A stretch of 64,000 nt of DNA from Brevibacillus brevis (GTDB taxonomy: Bacteria > Bacillota > Bacilli > Brevibacillales > Brevibacillaceae), in assembly GCF_900637055.1 (NCBI RefSeq), contig NZ_LR134338.1:2242001-2306000 (forward strand). Direction: 5' to 3'. Made by a program: the position numbers and the translations under genes. Each line of letters begins with the position of its first letter. The first letter of the stretch is position 1. The notes beneath the pieces are model-generated. The model did no database searches, had not been told where the DNA came from, and saw only the letters and a list, made by a program, of their open reading frames with translations. Positions 34,301-44,826 of the stretch are shown one piece after another.

Positions 34301-35548
34301 ATGCATTCGCTTGCAGGAAAACGAATTGTTCTTGGAGTATCTGGCGGCATCGCTGCTTACAAGGCTGCTGCACTGACCAGCAAGCTGACACAGGCAGGTG
34401 CATTGGTGCATGTCATTTTGACAGAGAGCGCTTTACAGTTTATTCAGCCTTTGACGTTTCAAGCCTTGTCTCACCTGCCTGTTTATACAGATACGTTTAC
34501 GGAGCCAGATCCGCATGTGATTAGCCATATCGAACTGGCTGATCGAGCTGATCTTGTTTTAATCGCGCCAGCAACGGCCAACGTGATTGGCAAAATGGCG
34601 AATGGCATTGCGGATGATATGCTGACGACGACAGTACTGGCTACGAAGGCGCCTGTCATGGTCGCACCCGCCATGAACGTCAATATGTACAATCACCCGG
34701 CGGTTATCGCAAATATGGATAAGCTTACGGCCTATGGTTATCGGTTTGTTGAACCGGGTGTCGGGCTCTTGGCATGTGGCTGGATTGGCAAAGGACGTTT
34801 GGCGGAGCCAGAGGAAATCGTCGAAGCTGTTCGTCAGTGGTTTGCTTCCGATGAGACCAGACAAACGATCCGAGAAAAAGATTTGCAGGATAAGCACGTA
34901 CTGATCACAGCGGGACCGACTCGTGAAAAAATTGATCCCGTTCGTTACATAACCAATCATGCTTCAGGAAAAATGGGCTACGCCATCGCGGAAGCGGCAA
35001 GAGACAGAGGGGCGAAGGTCACACTGATAAGTGGGCCGACTACCTTGGCACGTCCTGATGGAGTAGAATTCATCGCGGTGGAATCGGTACAAGAAATGTT
35101 TGATGCCGTTATGGAGCAGTTGCCGCACTGTGACATCGTCGTCAAATCAGCAGCCGTTTCCGATTATCGACCAAAGCATGTAGCTGAACATAAGATGAAA
35201 AAGGGTGATGGTCCACTCGAACTTTCGCTAGAGAAAGCACCCGATATTTTAAAGACCATTGGTGAGCGGAAAACGAAGCAATTCGTCGTGGGCTTTGCAG
35301 CAGAGACCCAAAATGTGTTACAGCATGCCCAGTCCAAGCTGGAGCGAAAAAACCTCGATATGATCGTAGCCAATAACGTATTGCTTGAGGGAGCAGGAAT
35401 GGGGAGCGATACGAATATCGTGACCTTGCTAACCCGTGGCGGAGAGCAACTGGCGTTGGATAAATTGAGCAAGCGGGCTGTGGCAGACAAGCTGTTTGAT
35501 GCTGTCCTTGCCGTGCAAGAGCATAAACCGCTCCGAGACCTGTCATGA
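34301..35548 (+). CDS. coaBC: Bifunctional phosphopantothenoylcysteine decarboxylase/phosphopantothenate-cysteine ligase
   Basis: 415 residues from the ATG at 34301 (AAAGGAGAG upstream; an in-frame GTG two codons earlier is less well spaced). It carries out two consecutive steps of coenzyme A synthesis. The flavin decarboxylase half (about 1-185) has GGIAAYKAA, the conserved PAMNVNM with Asn, and the substrate-recognition flap ACGWIGKGRLAEP. The CTP-dependent ligase half has ITAGPTREKIDPVRYITN and NHASGKMGYAIAE. It overlaps priA by 4 bases (ATGA). Confidence 0.97.
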   Translation: MHSLAGKRIVLGVSGGIAAYKAAALTSKLTQAGALVHVILTESALQFIQPLTFQALSHLPVYTDTFTEPDPHVISHIELADRADLVLIAPATANVIGKMANGIADDMLTTTVLATKAPVMVAPAMNVNMYNHPAVIANMDKLTAYGYRFVEPGVGLLACGWIGKGRLAEPEEIVEAVRQWFASDETRQTIREKDLQDKHVLITAGPTREKIDPVRYITNHASGKMGYAIAEAARDRGAKVTLISGPTTLARPDGVEFIAVESVQEMFDAVMEQLPHCDIVVKSAAVSDYRPKHVAEHKMKKGDGPLELSLEKAPDILKTIGERKTKQFVVGFAAETQNVLQHAQSKLERKNLDMIVANNVLLEGAGMGSDTNIVTLLTRGGEQLALDKLSKRAVADKLFDAVLAVQEHKPLRDLS

Positions 35549-37980
35549 TTGCCCAAATTATCGTGGACGTACCGGTCAATCGAACGAATCGACCTTTTGA
35601 TTACCATGTTCCGCCTTGGCTGCGTCCACTGATTCGCATTGGCAGTCGTGTGGTTGTCCCCTTTGGTCCCCGCCAACTGCAAGGCTATGTCATCGGGATT
35701 GTAGAGGATGACGAAGCCATACCAGATCGTTCGCGTCTAAAAGATGTTGTGCAAGTACAAGACGACACTCCTCCTCTTACGCCAGAGCTGCTAAAGATGA
35801 GCGAATGGATGTCCAAGCAATACTTGTGTCCGTGGGTAACAGCTGTACAGGCGATGCTTCCGGCTGTGCTAAAAGGGAAGTCGGAGAAGTGGCTGACGGC
35901 GACAGACGCATTAGACGAAGAAGCATGCGGGAGATCGGGGCTTCTGTGGGAAATGTTTCGCAAACGGCAAATTCCGCTGACTGAAGTGGAGAAACAATTT
36001 GCAGAGGAGTATTTGCTCGTTCCCGGTTGGATACAGAGTGGTCTGCTTGCTACGGAGTATCAAGTAAGGGACAAAATTACCCGCAAGCAGCAATCATTTG
36101 TGCGGAGCTTATTGGATGAAGGTAAGCTGGAAGAAGCGATTGGTTCGTTGCCAGCACGGGCAGAGCAGATGCGCCGTGTCCTTCAACTGATGCTCATGCA
36201 CAAGGAGCAGTCCTTATCTGTACAAATGCTGCGGGATGAATACGGAATTACGCGCTCTCCGCTAAAAAGCCTGGAATCAAAAGGCTGGATCGCGATCGAG
36301 CAAGTGGAGGTCTACCGGGACCCGTACGCCAATCGACGTTTCCAGGATAAGCAGAAGCCTGTCTTTACCCCGGTACAGGAAGCGGCACTGACACCTATCT
36401 TGCAATCAATTGAATCGGGAACCTATGCTTCTTACTTGCTGCACGGCGTCACTGGAAGCGGTAAGACAGAAGTGTATCTCGAAGCGATCGAACGCACGTT
36501 GGAAAAAGGTCGCGAGGCGATCTTTCTCGTTCCGGAAATTTCACTGACTCCGCAAATGGTGGAGCGCTTCAAAGCTCGTTTTGGTGCAGACGTAGCTGTT
36601 TTGCACAGTGCGCTGTCACAAGGAGAGCGCTATGACGAGTGGCGCAAAATCATTCGCAATCAGGTCAAAGTGGTGGTAGGTGCACGATCTGCCATCTTTG
36701 CTCCGTTTCGGAATGTTGGTCTGATTGTGATCGATGAAGAGCATGAGAGCTCGTATAAGCAAGAAGAGACCCCGCGCTACCATGCACGGGAAGTAGCCCT
36801 GTGGCGAGCGAAAGAAAATCAGGGTGTACTCGTTATGGGAAGCGCGACTCCTGCCTTGGAGACGTATGCACTGGCTACACGAGGCCGATACGAGCTGTTG
36901 CGCATGCCGGAGCGTGTCGGGAATCGCCCGATGCCGGAGGTACATGTTGTAGATATGCGCGAGGAGCTTCAGGCCCAGAATCGTTCGATGTTCAGCCGGA
37001 AGCTGCATGAGATGATTGCGGATCGATTGGCAAAAGAAGAACAGATGGTCATTTTCCTTAACCGAAGAGGCTTTTCTACCTTTGTCATGTGCCGCTCCTG
37101 TGGCTATACGATGCGCTGCGTGCATTGTGACATCTCGCTTACTTACCATAAAACGAATCATACAGCGCGCTGCCATTACTGTGGATACACCATCGCACAG
37201 CCCAAGCATTGTCCGGAGTGTCAGAGTGAGCATATACGCTTTTTTGGTACCGGAACGCAAAAGGTGGAAGCGGAGCTGGCAAAACTGTTTCCTGGAATCC
37301 GGGTCATCCGAATGGACGTGGATACGACCTCGCGAAAAGGCTCTCACGAAGAGCTGCTAAACAAATTCCGTTCGGGTCAAGGCGACGTTTTGCTCGGTAC
37401 CCAAATGATTGCCAAGGGCCTTGATTTTCCACGAGTAACGCTGGCAGGAATTATTGCAGCGGATACTTCTTTGCATCTGCCTGACTTCCGTGCAGCGGAA
37501 AAGACATTTCAGCTCCTGACGCAGGTAGGTGGACGGGCAGGACGGCATGAGCTGGACGGCGATGTCGTAATTCAGACGTATACGCCAGAGCACTACAGCA
37601 TTGTTCATGCGACCAAGCATGATTATCCCGCATTTTATCAGGATGAAATGATGCAGCGCAGACGAACAGGCTACCCGCCGTATTTCCGTCTCGTATTAAT
37701 TACGTTTAGCCACGAGGATGTACCTGTTGTTATCCGCGGTGCGCATACAATGGCTGACTATTTGCGGCAGCGTTTGGCACAGACAACAATCCTCTTGGGC
37801 CCAGTCGCTTCGCCCATTGCAAGGGTGAAGGATAGATTTCGTTTTCAGATCATGCTAAAATATCGGGATGAACCGCAACTGTCAGACTTGCTCGCTCAGG
37901 CGACGGCTGCGTTTGAAGAATGGAACAAACAGCAGAAAGTATTGATGACGATTGACGTCGACCCTTACGTACTGCTTTAG
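35545..37980 (+). CDS. priA: Primosomal protein N' (replication restart helicase)
   Basis: 811 residues. PriA recognises stalled forks and reloads the replicative helicase. The N-terminal DNA-binding part starts AQIIVDVPVNRTNRPFDYHV. The DEAD-like motor has LLHGVTGSGKTEVYL, the DEEHE Walker B box and MGSATPALET. A zinc module with four CxxC pairs (CRSCGYTMRCVHC, CHYCG, CPEC) interrupts the C-terminal helicase half, which carries GTQMIAKGLDFPRVTL and GGRAGR. Its start overlaps the coaBC stop. All motifs look intact. Confidence 0.98.
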   Translation: MIAQIIVDVPVNRTNRPFDYHVPPWLRPLIRIGSRVVVPFGPRQLQGYVIGIVEDDEAIPDRSRLKDVVQVQDDTPPLTPELLKMSEWMSKQYLCPWVTAVQAMLPAVLKGKSEKWLTATDALDEEACGRSGLLWEMFRKRQIPLTEVEKQFAEEYLLVPGWIQSGLLATEYQVRDKITRKQQSFVRSLLDEGKLEEAIGSLPARAEQMRRVLQLMLMHKEQSLSVQMLRDEYGITRSPLKSLESKGWIAIEQVEVYRDPYANRRFQDKQKPVFTPVQEAALTPILQSIESGTYASYLLHGVTGSGKTEVYLEAIERTLEKGREAIFLVPEISLTPQMVERFKARFGADVAVLHSALSQGERYDEWRKIIRNQVKVVVGARSAIFAPFRNVGLIVIDEEHESSYKQEETPRYHAREVALWRAKENQGVLVMGSATPALETYALATRGRYELLRMPERVGNRPMPEVHVVDMREELQAQNRSMFSRKLHEMIADRLAKEEQMVIFLNRRGFSTFVMCRSCGYTMRCVHCDISLTYHKTNHTARCHYCGYTIAQPKHCPECQSEHIRFFGTGTQKVEAELAKLFPGIRVIRMDVDTTSRKGSHEELLNKFRSGQGDVLLGTQMIAKGLDFPRVTLAGIIAADTSLHLPDFRAAEKTFQLLTQVGGRAGRHELDGDVVIQTYTPEHYSIVHATKHDYPAFYQDEMMQRRRTGYPPYFRLVLITFSHEDVPVVIRGAHTMADYLRQRLAQTTILLGPVASPIARVKDRFRFQIMLKYRDEPQLSDLLAQATAAFEEWNKQQKVLMTIDVDPYVLL

Positions 37981-37996
37981 GGAGGATATGAAACAC

Positions 37997-38473
37997 ATGG
38001 CTATTCGCACAATTGTAAAACATCCAGATCCGATTTTGCGTGAAAAGGCAATGGTTGTAACCAAATTTAATTCCAACTTGCACAAGCTGCTTGATGATAT
38101 GGCAGATACGATGTACGATGCAGACGGTGTTGGCTTGGCTGCTCCACAAGTGGGCATCTCCAAGCGTGTCATCGTGATGGATTGCGGTGATGGACTGATT
38201 GAAATGATCAATCCGGAAATCGTGGAGCATGAAGGGGAGCAATACGATTATCCAGAAGGTTGCCTGAGCATTCCAGGTCTGCAAGGAGACGTTCGCCGCC
38301 ACAAGTGGATCAAGCTGCGCGGTCATGATCGTGACGGGAATGTGATTGAGCTCGAGGCAGACGACCTGTTGTCCCGCTGCGCTCAACACGAGATCGATCA
38401 TTTGAACGGTGTCCTCTTTATCGATGTAGCTGACAAGGTGTACAAAGTAAACCCGAACCAGGAAGGGGAATAA
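37997..38473 (+). CDS. def: Peptide deformylase
   Basis: 158 residues from [20 protein letters not shown]. It removes the formyl group from new proteins. The three motifs are intact: [18 protein letters not shown] (metal-binding Cys) and QHEIDHLNG (metal-binding histidines). GGAGG lies 11 bases before this ATG; the ATG at 37988 would be too close. It lies 16 bases after priA and 4 bases before fmt. Confidence 0.96.
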   Translation: MAIRTIVKHPDPILREKAMVVTKFNSNLHKLLDDMADTMYDADGVGLAAPQVGISKRVIVMDCGDGLIEMINPEIVEHEGEQYDYPEGCLSIPGLQGDVRRHKWIKLRGHDRDGNVIELEADDLLSRCAQHEIDHLNGVLFIDVADKVYKVNPNQEGE

Positions 38474-38477
38474 CCAT

Positions 38478-39428
38478 TTGAAAGATGCTCGCATCCTGTT
38501 TATGGGTACGCCTGACTTTGCTGTATCGAGTCTTACGGCTGTACTCGAAGCAGGCTACAACGTGATTGGAGTCGTAACACAACCCGATCGTCCCGTTGGA
38601 CGCAAGCAAGTATTGACGCCGCCCCCCGTGAAGGAGGCGGCTTTGCGTCATGGACTTTTGGTATTGCAACCGGAGAAAATCAAGGCAGAAGAAGCCTTGG
38701 ATGAAGTGTTGGCGCTCGAGCCTGATCTGATCATTACTGCGGCGTATGGACAGATTTTGCCTAAAAAACTGCTCGATGCACCGAAATATGGCTGCATCAA
38801 TGTGCACGCCTCTCTTTTGCCGAAATATCGCGGGGGTGCCCCGATTCATAAATCGATTGTCGAGGGAGAAGCGGAAACAGGCGTGACCATCATGTACATG
38901 GTGGAAGCTCTCGATGCAGGGGATATGCTGTCCAAGGTAGTCGTGCCGATTGAGGAGCGCGATACCGTGGGGACCTTGCATGACAAATTGGCTGCGGCAG
39001 GCTCTAAGCTGTTGATTTCTACCGTTCCGCGCCTGTTGGCTGGTGAGCTCGCAGCAGAGCAACAGGATCATTCGGCAGCGACTTTTGCCCCGAATATTAA
39101 GCGTACAGACGAAAAAATTGACTGGAGCCGTTCTGCGGAACAGATTTACAACCAAGTCCGCGGCTTGAATCCGTGGCCTGTCGCATTTACCACATGCGAA
39201 GGTAAAATTTGGAAGTTGTGGTGGGTAGAGAAAATGTCTTCGTCCGGTGAAGGAAAAGAGCCGGGAACGATCATCGCCCGCGAGGAAGACGGGATCGTTG
39301 TCGCTTGCGGTAGCGGTGCAGTGAAAATAACCGAATTGCAGCCAGAAGGCAAAAAACGTATGAGTGCACTCGACTTTTTGCGCGGAGCGGGCAGCAGCAT
39401 TAAAATCGGCACAAAGGTAGGAGAATAG
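38478..39428 (+). CDS. fmt: Methionyl-tRNA formyltransferase
   Basis: 316 residues starting with TTG at 38478 (AAGGGG nine bases upstream). It formylates initiator Met-tRNA using 10-formyl-tetrahydrofolate. The N-terminal catalytic domain starts [16 protein letters not shown] and includes the motif [16 protein letters not shown] with the catalytic Asn and His, plus the Asp in DAGDM. The C-terminal OB-fold tRNA-binding domain follows. A def-fmt-rsmB order is conserved in Bacillus. Confidence 0.97.
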   Translation: MKDARILFMGTPDFAVSSLTAVLEAGYNVIGVVTQPDRPVGRKQVLTPPPVKEAALRHGLLVLQPEKIKAEEALDEVLALEPDLIITAAYGQILPKKLLDAPKYGCINVHASLLPKYRGGAPIHKSIVEGEAETGVTIMYMVEALDAGDMLSKVVVPIEERDTVGTLHDKLAAAGSKLLISTVPRLLAGELAAEQQDHSAATFAPNIKRTDEKIDWSRSAEQIYNQVRGLNPWPVAFTTCEGKIWKLWWVEKMSSSGEGKEPGTIIAREEDGIVVACGSGAVKITELQPEGKKRMSALDFLRGAGSSIKIGTKVGE

Positions 39429-39431
39429 TCC

Positions 39432-40778
39432 GTGGCAAAAAAGGGAGCTCGCGATATTGCCCTCGATGTTTTGAACAGGGTAGAAGAACATAAGTCCTAC
39501 AGCAATCTTGAGCTGCGCAATGTTTTGGACCGGGAAAATCTCAGTGCAGCAGATGCAGGGCTGGTGACAGAGCTTGTGTACGGTACCATTCAGCGCAAGT
39601 TGACGCTGGATCATGTCCTGTCCCATTTTGTCGGGAATAAAAAGGTCCAGACCTGGGTCCGTAATTTGCTGCGTCTCAGCTTGTATCAAATTCGCTTTTT
39701 GGACCGTATTCCTGAGCGTGCTGCCGTACACCAGGCGGTTGAAATTGCCAAAAAACGCGGTCATCAAGGGATTGCTTCGATGGTCAACGGTGTTTTGCGC
39801 AATGTATTGCGCCAGCCGGATGTGTGGGAGCGTCAGCCAAAAGGCGGCCGTGCCTTGCAAATCGCCGTAGCCTATTCTCATCCAGAATGGCTTGTGCGCC
39901 AGTGGCTTGCCGTATATGGCGAAGAGACGACGATTGCGATTTGCGAAGCCAACAACAGAACTCCGCATAGCTCTGTCCGGGTCAATGCATGGAAAACGAC
40001 GAAGGATCAAGTGCTGGACAAGCTGGCGGAGGAAGGACTGGAAGGACAAGCATCGTCTGTCAGTCCTCATGCCATTCTGATGGAAGGCGGACATGCAGCA
40101 GGCTCTCGCTTGTTCAAGGAAGGCTACTTCACGATCCAGGATGAGAGTTCCATGCTCGTAGCACCAGCTCTTGCTGCCCAGCCAGGCATGCGTGTACTGG
40201 ATGCTTGTGCGGCACCTGGTGGAAAAACAACGCACATAGCGGAAATGATGGAAAACCACGGGCAAATCATTGCGAGTGACGTGCATCCGCACAAACGCGA
40301 TCTGATTGCGACTGCAGCGAAAAGACTCGGAATTACGATCATCGAGCCAATCGTTAGTGATGCGCTGGACCTACCAGAAAAAGCACTGGGAACTTTCGAT
40401 CGAATCCTTCTGGATGCGCCATGCACCGGATTTGGCGTGATTCGTCGCAAGCCTGATCTAAAATGGAACAAAACGCCTGAGGATGTCCGTGCGATTGCTC
40501 AGCTACAGTACGAACTGCTCAAGACATTGGCGCCAATGCTTGCTCAGGGTGGTGTGATGGTTTACAGCACATGTACGATCGAGCCGGCAGAAAACCAGGA
40601 GATAGTTCGCCGCTTTGTCGAAGAACACCCTGATTTCGTATTCGATGATACACTGGCACAAGACCTGCCTGAGGCTGTCAGAGTGCATATCGATGAAACC
40701 GGAGCCTGCGTACAAATTTTGCCTCACCATTTCGAGAGTGATGGATTCTTTATCGCGCGATTGAAACGAAGAGGGTAA
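39432..40778 (+). CDS. rsmB: 16S rRNA m5C967 methyltransferase RsmB
   Basis: 448 residues starting with GTG at 39432 (AGGAG eight bases upstream). The N-terminal NusB-like domain (ARDIALDVLNRVEEHKSYSN) binds RNA. The methyltransferase half has the SAM motif LDACAAPGGKTTHIAEMM and two Cys, in DAPCTGFGVIRRKPD and in YSTCTIEPAENQ, the second being the nucleophile of the family. It begins 3 bases after the fmt stop. A hairpin follows and rlmN has its own promoter. Confidence 0.96.
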   Translation: MAKKGARDIALDVLNRVEEHKSYSNLELRNVLDRENLSAADAGLVTELVYGTIQRKLTLDHVLSHFVGNKKVQTWVRNLLRLSLYQIRFLDRIPERAAVHQAVEIAKKRGHQGIASMVNGVLRNVLRQPDVWERQPKGGRALQIAVAYSHPEWLVRQWLAVYGEETTIAICEANNRTPHSSVRVNAWKTTKDQVLDKLAEEGLEGQASSVSPHAILMEGGHAAGSRLFKEGYFTIQDESSMLVAPALAAQPGMRVLDACAAPGGKTTHIAEMMENHGQIIASDVHPHKRDLIATAAKRLGITIIEPIVSDALDLPEKALGTFDRILLDAPCTGFGVIRRKPDLKWNKTPEDVRAIAQLQYELLKTLAPMLAQGGVMVYSTCTIEPAENQEIVRRFVEEHPDFVFDDTLAQDLPEAVRVHIDETGACVQILPHHFESDGFFIARLKRRG

Positions 40779-40796
40779 GGAAACGGACGTACAAAC

Positions 40797-40844
40797 AAGG
40801 GGTGGCGCACCAACTGGTGGAAAATGCCACTCCTTTGCCTTTGT
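40797..40844 (+). terminator. Terminator after rsmB
   Basis: AAGGGGTGGC pairs with GCCACTCCTT (one G-T pair), with an inner CACCA/TGGTG stem; the tail is only moderately T-rich (TGCCTTTGTTT). Confidence 0.7.
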
Positions 40845-40912
40845 TTGCGAGCGCTCGGATTGGTTTACACTAGGAAAAGTGACGCATTTATGAATCTGGA
40901 TGTCAAAACCGT

Positions 40913-40941
40913 TTGAAGCGAGACGCCCCACGAGGTACAAT
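40913..40941 (+). promoter_or_regulatory. Promoter for rlmN-prpC-prkC-rsgA-rpe
   Basis: TTGAAG (40913-40918), a 17-base spacer and TACAAT (40936-40941), 49 bases before the rlmN start. Confidence 0.7.
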
Positions 40942-40989
40942 GATAGAATGGATTTAGGCAAGCAATGATTTTGAGGATGTGGAGATAGA

Positions 40990-42060
40990 ATGCCATTAAC
41001 GACATTTACTGGCGCAAAGCCGCTTATTTACAGTTTGACGCAAGATGAAATGAAGGAATGGCTGGTTAGTGCCGGCGACAAAGCATTTCGCGCGCAACAA
41101 ATTTTTGACTGGCTATATGTAAAGCGCGTCACTTCTTTTGAAGAGATGAGCAATTTGTCCAAGGAGTTGCGCCAAAAGCTGGCAGAAACATTCCGCATGG
41201 AGCCACTCAAAGAAATCACGCATCAGGAGTCGCAGGATGGGACGATCAAGTTTTTGTTCCAGCTTGTCGATGGCCATGCGATTGAGACCGTGATTATGCG
41301 TCATAACTACGGAAACAGCATTTGTGTTACGACACAGGTTGGTTGCCGTATTGGATGCACGTTTTGTGCGTCTACACTAGGTGGATTAAAGCGTAACCTG
41401 GATGCAGGTGAAATCGTCTCTCAAGTATTGACAGCACAACGCAGATTGGATGCGGAAGGTGAGCGTGTCAGTCACGTAGTCGTCATGGGGATCGGGGAGC
41501 CTTTCGAGAACTTCGAGAGCTTGATGGCGTTCTTGTCCGTCATCAACGATAACCGTGGACTGAATATCGGTGCTCGACACATTACGGTTTCCACAAGTGG
41601 AATTGTGCCGAAGATTTATGAGTTCGCTGAGCGAGGCGGACAAGTGAACCTGGCGATTTCCCTGCACGCTCCAAACACGGAGCTGAGAAGCCAGCTGATG
41701 CCGATCAACCGCGGCTTCCCGCTTGCGAAGCTGATGGAAGCATGTCACCATTACATTAACAAGACAGGGCGCCGCATTAGTTTTGAGTATGGTCTGTTTG
41801 GTGGGAAAAACGATCAGCCTGAGCATGCAGAGGAACTGGCCGAACTCATTGGCGACATGCTTTGCCACGTGAATCTGATCCCGGTGAACTACGTACCAGA
41901 GCGTGATTATGTGCGTACGCCACGCAATGAGATTTTTCAGTTCAAACGCATTTTAGAGGAAAAAGGAATCAATGTGACCATCAGACGCGAGCAAGGCAGT
42001 GATATTGCTGCTGCTTGCGGACAATTGAGGGCACAACACGCTAAAGAAACCGTGGGGTGA
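40990..42060 (+). CDS. rlmN: Dual-specificity rRNA/tRNA m2A methyltransferase RlmN
   Basis: 356 residues. This radical SAM enzyme methylates A2503 of 23S rRNA and A37 of some tRNAs. The iron-sulfur motif CRIGCTFC has the Cx3Cx2C spacing, and the C-terminal Cys that forms the RNA intermediate is in ACGQLR. The segment [15 protein letters not shown] is also typical. The start is the ATG at 40990 after GTGGAG. prpC follows after 4 bases, giving the Bacillus order. Confidence 0.97.
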   Translation: MPLTTFTGAKPLIYSLTQDEMKEWLVSAGDKAFRAQQIFDWLYVKRVTSFEEMSNLSKELRQKLAETFRMEPLKEITHQESQDGTIKFLFQLVDGHAIETVIMRHNYGNSICVTTQVGCRIGCTFCASTLGGLKRNLDAGEIVSQVLTAQRRLDAEGERVSHVVVMGIGEPFENFESLMAFLSVINDNRGLNIGARHITVSTSGIVPKIYEFAERGGQVNLAISLHAPNTELRSQLMPINRGFPLAKLMEACHHYINKTGRRISFEYGLFGGKNDQPEHAEELAELIGDMLCHVNLIPVNYVPERDYVRTPRNEIFQFKRILEEKGINVTIRREQGSDIAAACGQLRAQHAKETVG

Positions 42061-42064
42061 TGCC

Positions 42065-42820
42065 ATGGAAATCGCGATGAAATCCCATGTTGGCCGCGTT
42101 CGTCAGGTTAATGAGGACTATTATGCCTGTGTGACCGATTTGAACGGACGCGTGCTCGCCATTGTAGCAGATGGTATGGGTGGCCATCAGGCTGGTGATA
42201 TCGCCAGTCGCCTTGCTGTTGAGCGAATAGTAAAAGAACTGCGTCACCTAGATGGGGACCTCGAAGCAGAGGATGTGCGTGAGCAATTGATGAACGCCGT
42301 CCTACTTGCGAATAAAGAAGTCTATGAATATGCGGTTGAACATCCGGAGTGCAGTGGCATGGGCACAACCGTGGTTGCTGCCTTGTTCGACCAATCCTCC
42401 GTGATTACCGCGCATATTGGCGACAGCCGTCTGTATTTTTACAACCAAGACGGACTGGTCTTGAAAACAGAAGACCATTCCCTTGTAAATGAGCTGGTGA
42501 AAAGTGGACAGATTACATCCGAGGAGGCGTCTGTCCACCCTCACCGCAACGTTATTATGCGTTCGCTCGGGACTGAACCGGATGTGCTCATTGATCTTGG
42601 GCAGTTTGAATGGTCAGAGGGTGATATCGTCTTGATTTGCTCAGATGGACTGAGCAACAAGGTCAGTCATCCTTCCTTAGAAGAAAGTATGCAGAAACAG
42701 ATATCGTTACAAGCGAAGGTGGACGGTTTGGTGCAGGAAGCACTGGATGCCGGTGGGGAAGATAACATAACGCTGGTTGCCGTACGAAATACGCTTGATG
42801 CCGGTCAGAAAGAGGGGTGA
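42065..42820 (+). CDS. prpC: PP2C-family Ser/Thr protein phosphatase
   Basis: 251 residues. It dephosphorylates targets of the kinase PrkC encoded next. PP2C metal motifs are present: VRQVNEDYY, VADGMGGHQAGD, AHIGDSRLYF, ICSDGLSNKV and GGEDNITLVAV. It has no transmembrane segment. The stop lies 5 bases before the prkC start, and its end supplies the AGAGGGG binding site. The kinase-phosphatase pair is conserved across Firmicutes and controls germination, cell wall metabolism and translation. Confidence 0.97.
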   Translation: MEIAMKSHVGRVRQVNEDYYACVTDLNGRVLAIVADGMGGHQAGDIASRLAVERIVKELRHLDGDLEAEDVREQLMNAVLLANKEVYEYAVEHPECSGMGTTVVAALFDQSSVITAHIGDSRLYFYNQDGLVLKTEDHSLVNELVKSGQITSEEASVHPHRNVIMRSLGTEPDVLIDLGQFEWSEGDIVLICSDGLSNKVSHPSLEESMQKQISLQAKVDGLVQEALDAGGEDNITLVAVRNTLDAGQKEG

Positions 42821-42825
42821 GAGAG

Positions 42826-44808
42826 ATGGAAGGTCAACGACTGGGAGGACGATACCAAATAGAATCCCGCGTCGGTGGGGGCGGTATGGCCATTGTATAC
42901 AAGGCCAAAGATTTAATTTTGAATCGTCCAGTGGCAGTCAAAGTGCTGCGTTCACAGTTTGGTACGGACGAAGATTTCGTCAATCGTTTCCGACGTGAAG
43001 CGCAGGCGGTGGCGAGCTTATCTCACCCCAATGTGGTTGGGGTGTATGATGTCGGTCAGGAAGGCGATACCCATTACATGGTGATGGAGTACATAGAAGG
43101 CTATACGTTGAAAGAGGTCATCATTCAACGTGGTGCGCTGCCGGTAGAAGAGGCAGTGCGGATCGCCGAGCAAATTTGCGATGCACTCGATCATGCGCAT
43201 CAAAACCAGATCATTCATCGAGATATCAAGCCGCATAACATTATGATTGGAAAAAATGGTCGGGTGAAGGTTACGGACTTCGGGATTGCGCGAGCCGTTA
43301 CTTCAGCAACGATTACGCATACGAATGCGATGCTTGGCTCTGTCCATTATTTTTCACCAGAGCAGGCGCGCGGTGGGATTACCGGGGAAAAATCCGATAT
43401 TTACTCGCTGGGGATCGTCTTGTACGAAATGGTGACAGGTGAACTGCCGTTTTCCGGTGATTCCCCTATATCAGTGGCGCTCAAGCATTTGCAGGAGCCG
43501 CTTCCAGAGCCGCGCCAAGTCAATCCGGCTATCCCACAGAGTGTGGAAAATGTCATTTTGAAGGCGCTGGTAAAGGATCCGTTTCTCAGATACGCATCTG
43601 CGAGTGAAATGCTAGAAGATTTGGAGACCTGCCTGTTCCCAGAACGATTAAACGAAGAAAAGCTGACGTTCCCGGTGGATGAAGAGATGACGCGAGTGGT
43701 GCCGATCATCACACCTGACATGCTCGAAGGCCATACCAATGGCAAAACCGGAGGAGCGGGGCGTAGCCGCTATGAGCAACGTTCGGAAGAAGAGGACGAC
43801 AAACCAGCCAAGAAACAATGGTGGATCAAAGCCCTGATGTGGGTTGGCGGTATTGGACTATTTTTCGTACTGGCATTCTTCGGATTTAACTTACTGTTGA
43901 ATCTGTTCCCGACCGTTCCAGAGGTGAATGTACCTCATGTGGAAGGTAGAGAAGTGTCGCTCGCGGAGAAGGAGATTCAGAATGCCAAACTTGTCGCCCG
44001 TATCGTGGAAGAAGCCAATGATACGATAGAAAAGGGAATGGTGATACGCCAGGACCCTGCACCTCCCATGCGGTTAAAGGAAAATTCCGTTGTGACCTTG
44101 TTTGTAAGCAAAGGACAACAAGAGATCAGCATGCCGAATTTGGTTACGTTGCCGCGAGCAACCGCAGAGGAAGCATTGAAAAGCAATGGCTTCAAACTGG
44201 AGAATGTCACTTTTGTAGAGGAAGAAGACGACAAGGCCGAGGTAGGAACGGTTATCAAGCAGTCTCCAGCCGCAAATGAAAAGGTGTTCCCGACCAAAAC
44301 GAATGTGACAGTCACGATTAGTAAAGGAAAAGCCTTCGTGAAAATGCCGGATGTCCGGAATAAATCTGTAGAGGCTGCGCAAGTAGAATTGTTCAAAAAA
44401 GGGCTGTCTGTCGGGAAAATCACCGAAGTGCCTACTTATACGACCGACAAACCAGGCATTGTTCTCAGCACTCACCCATACGATCCGGGAATGGATGTGC
44501 AAAAGGACGTAGCGATTCCGCTTGAGGTCAGCAATGGCCAATACCCGCAAGACGCCAAGACTGGAACTTCACCTGTCTATGTGGATGTGATGCCAGGTGA
44601 TACGTTGGAAGTGCAAATTGAAGTAACGGATGCTAGCGGAACGAAGGTTGTGCTGACTGAGCCTGTATCCGAAAGCAAAGAATACAACGTGCCATACGTA
44701 GTGTCGCCTCAAAAAGATGCGTTGATCAGGCTGTTGGTCAAAGGGCCGAACATGAACAACTTTATGGAGGCACAAAAGTATTCGATTTCCTATAGCAGCT
44801 TGCCATAG
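42826..44808 (+). CDS. prkC: PASTA-domain Ser/Thr protein kinase
   Basis: 660 residues from the ATG at 42826; a GTG three codons earlier overlaps the prpC stop. The cytoplasmic kinase domain (about 10-270) has GGGGMAIVYKAKD, the catalytic HRDIKPHN near residue 134 and DFGIA. A linker of acidic residues leads to one membrane segment (about 335-358). Three PASTA repeats follow outside the membrane (PEVNVPHVEGREVSLAEKEI, MPNLVTLPRATAEEAL, MPDVRNKSVEAAQVEL), then a 100-residue tail beginning PVYVDVMPGD. PASTA domains bind peptidoglycan fragments. Confidence 0.97.
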   Translation: MEGQRLGGRYQIESRVGGGGMAIVYKAKDLILNRPVAVKVLRSQFGTDEDFVNRFRREAQAVASLSHPNVVGVYDVGQEGDTHYMVMEYIEGYTLKEVIIQRGALPVEEAVRIAEQICDALDHAHQNQIIHRDIKPHNIMIGKNGRVKVTDFGIARAVTSATITHTNAMLGSVHYFSPEQARGGITGEKSDIYSLGIVLYEMVTGELPFSGDSPISVALKHLQEPLPEPRQVNPAIPQSVENVILKALVKDPFLRYASASEMLEDLETCLFPERLNEEKLTFPVDEEMTRVVPIITPDMLEGHTNGKTGGAGRSRYEQRSEEEDDKPAKKQWWIKALMWVGGIGLFFVLAFFGFNLLLNLFPTVPEVNVPHVEGREVSLAEKEIQNAKLVARIVEEANDTIEKGMVIRQDPAPPMRLKENSVVTLFVSKGQQEISMPNLVTLPRATAEEALKSNGFKLENVTFVEEEDDKAEVGTVIKQSPAANEKVFPTKTNVTVTISKGKAFVKMPDVRNKSVEAAQVELFKKGLSVGKITEVPTYTTDKPGIVLSTHPYDPGMDVQKDVAIPLEVSNGQYPQDAKTGTSPVYVDVMPGDTLEVQIEVTDASGTKVVLTEPVSESKEYNVPYVVSPQKDALIRLLVKGPNMNNFMEAQKYSISYSSLP

Positions 44809-44826
44809 TGTAGTGGAGGGACATGA

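Noticed and set aside
38418..40292. 624-codon minus-strand open frame across fmt and rsmB
   Set aside because: It spans two intact, well supported genes on the other strand and encodes a Phe/His/Arg-rich sequence of no family.
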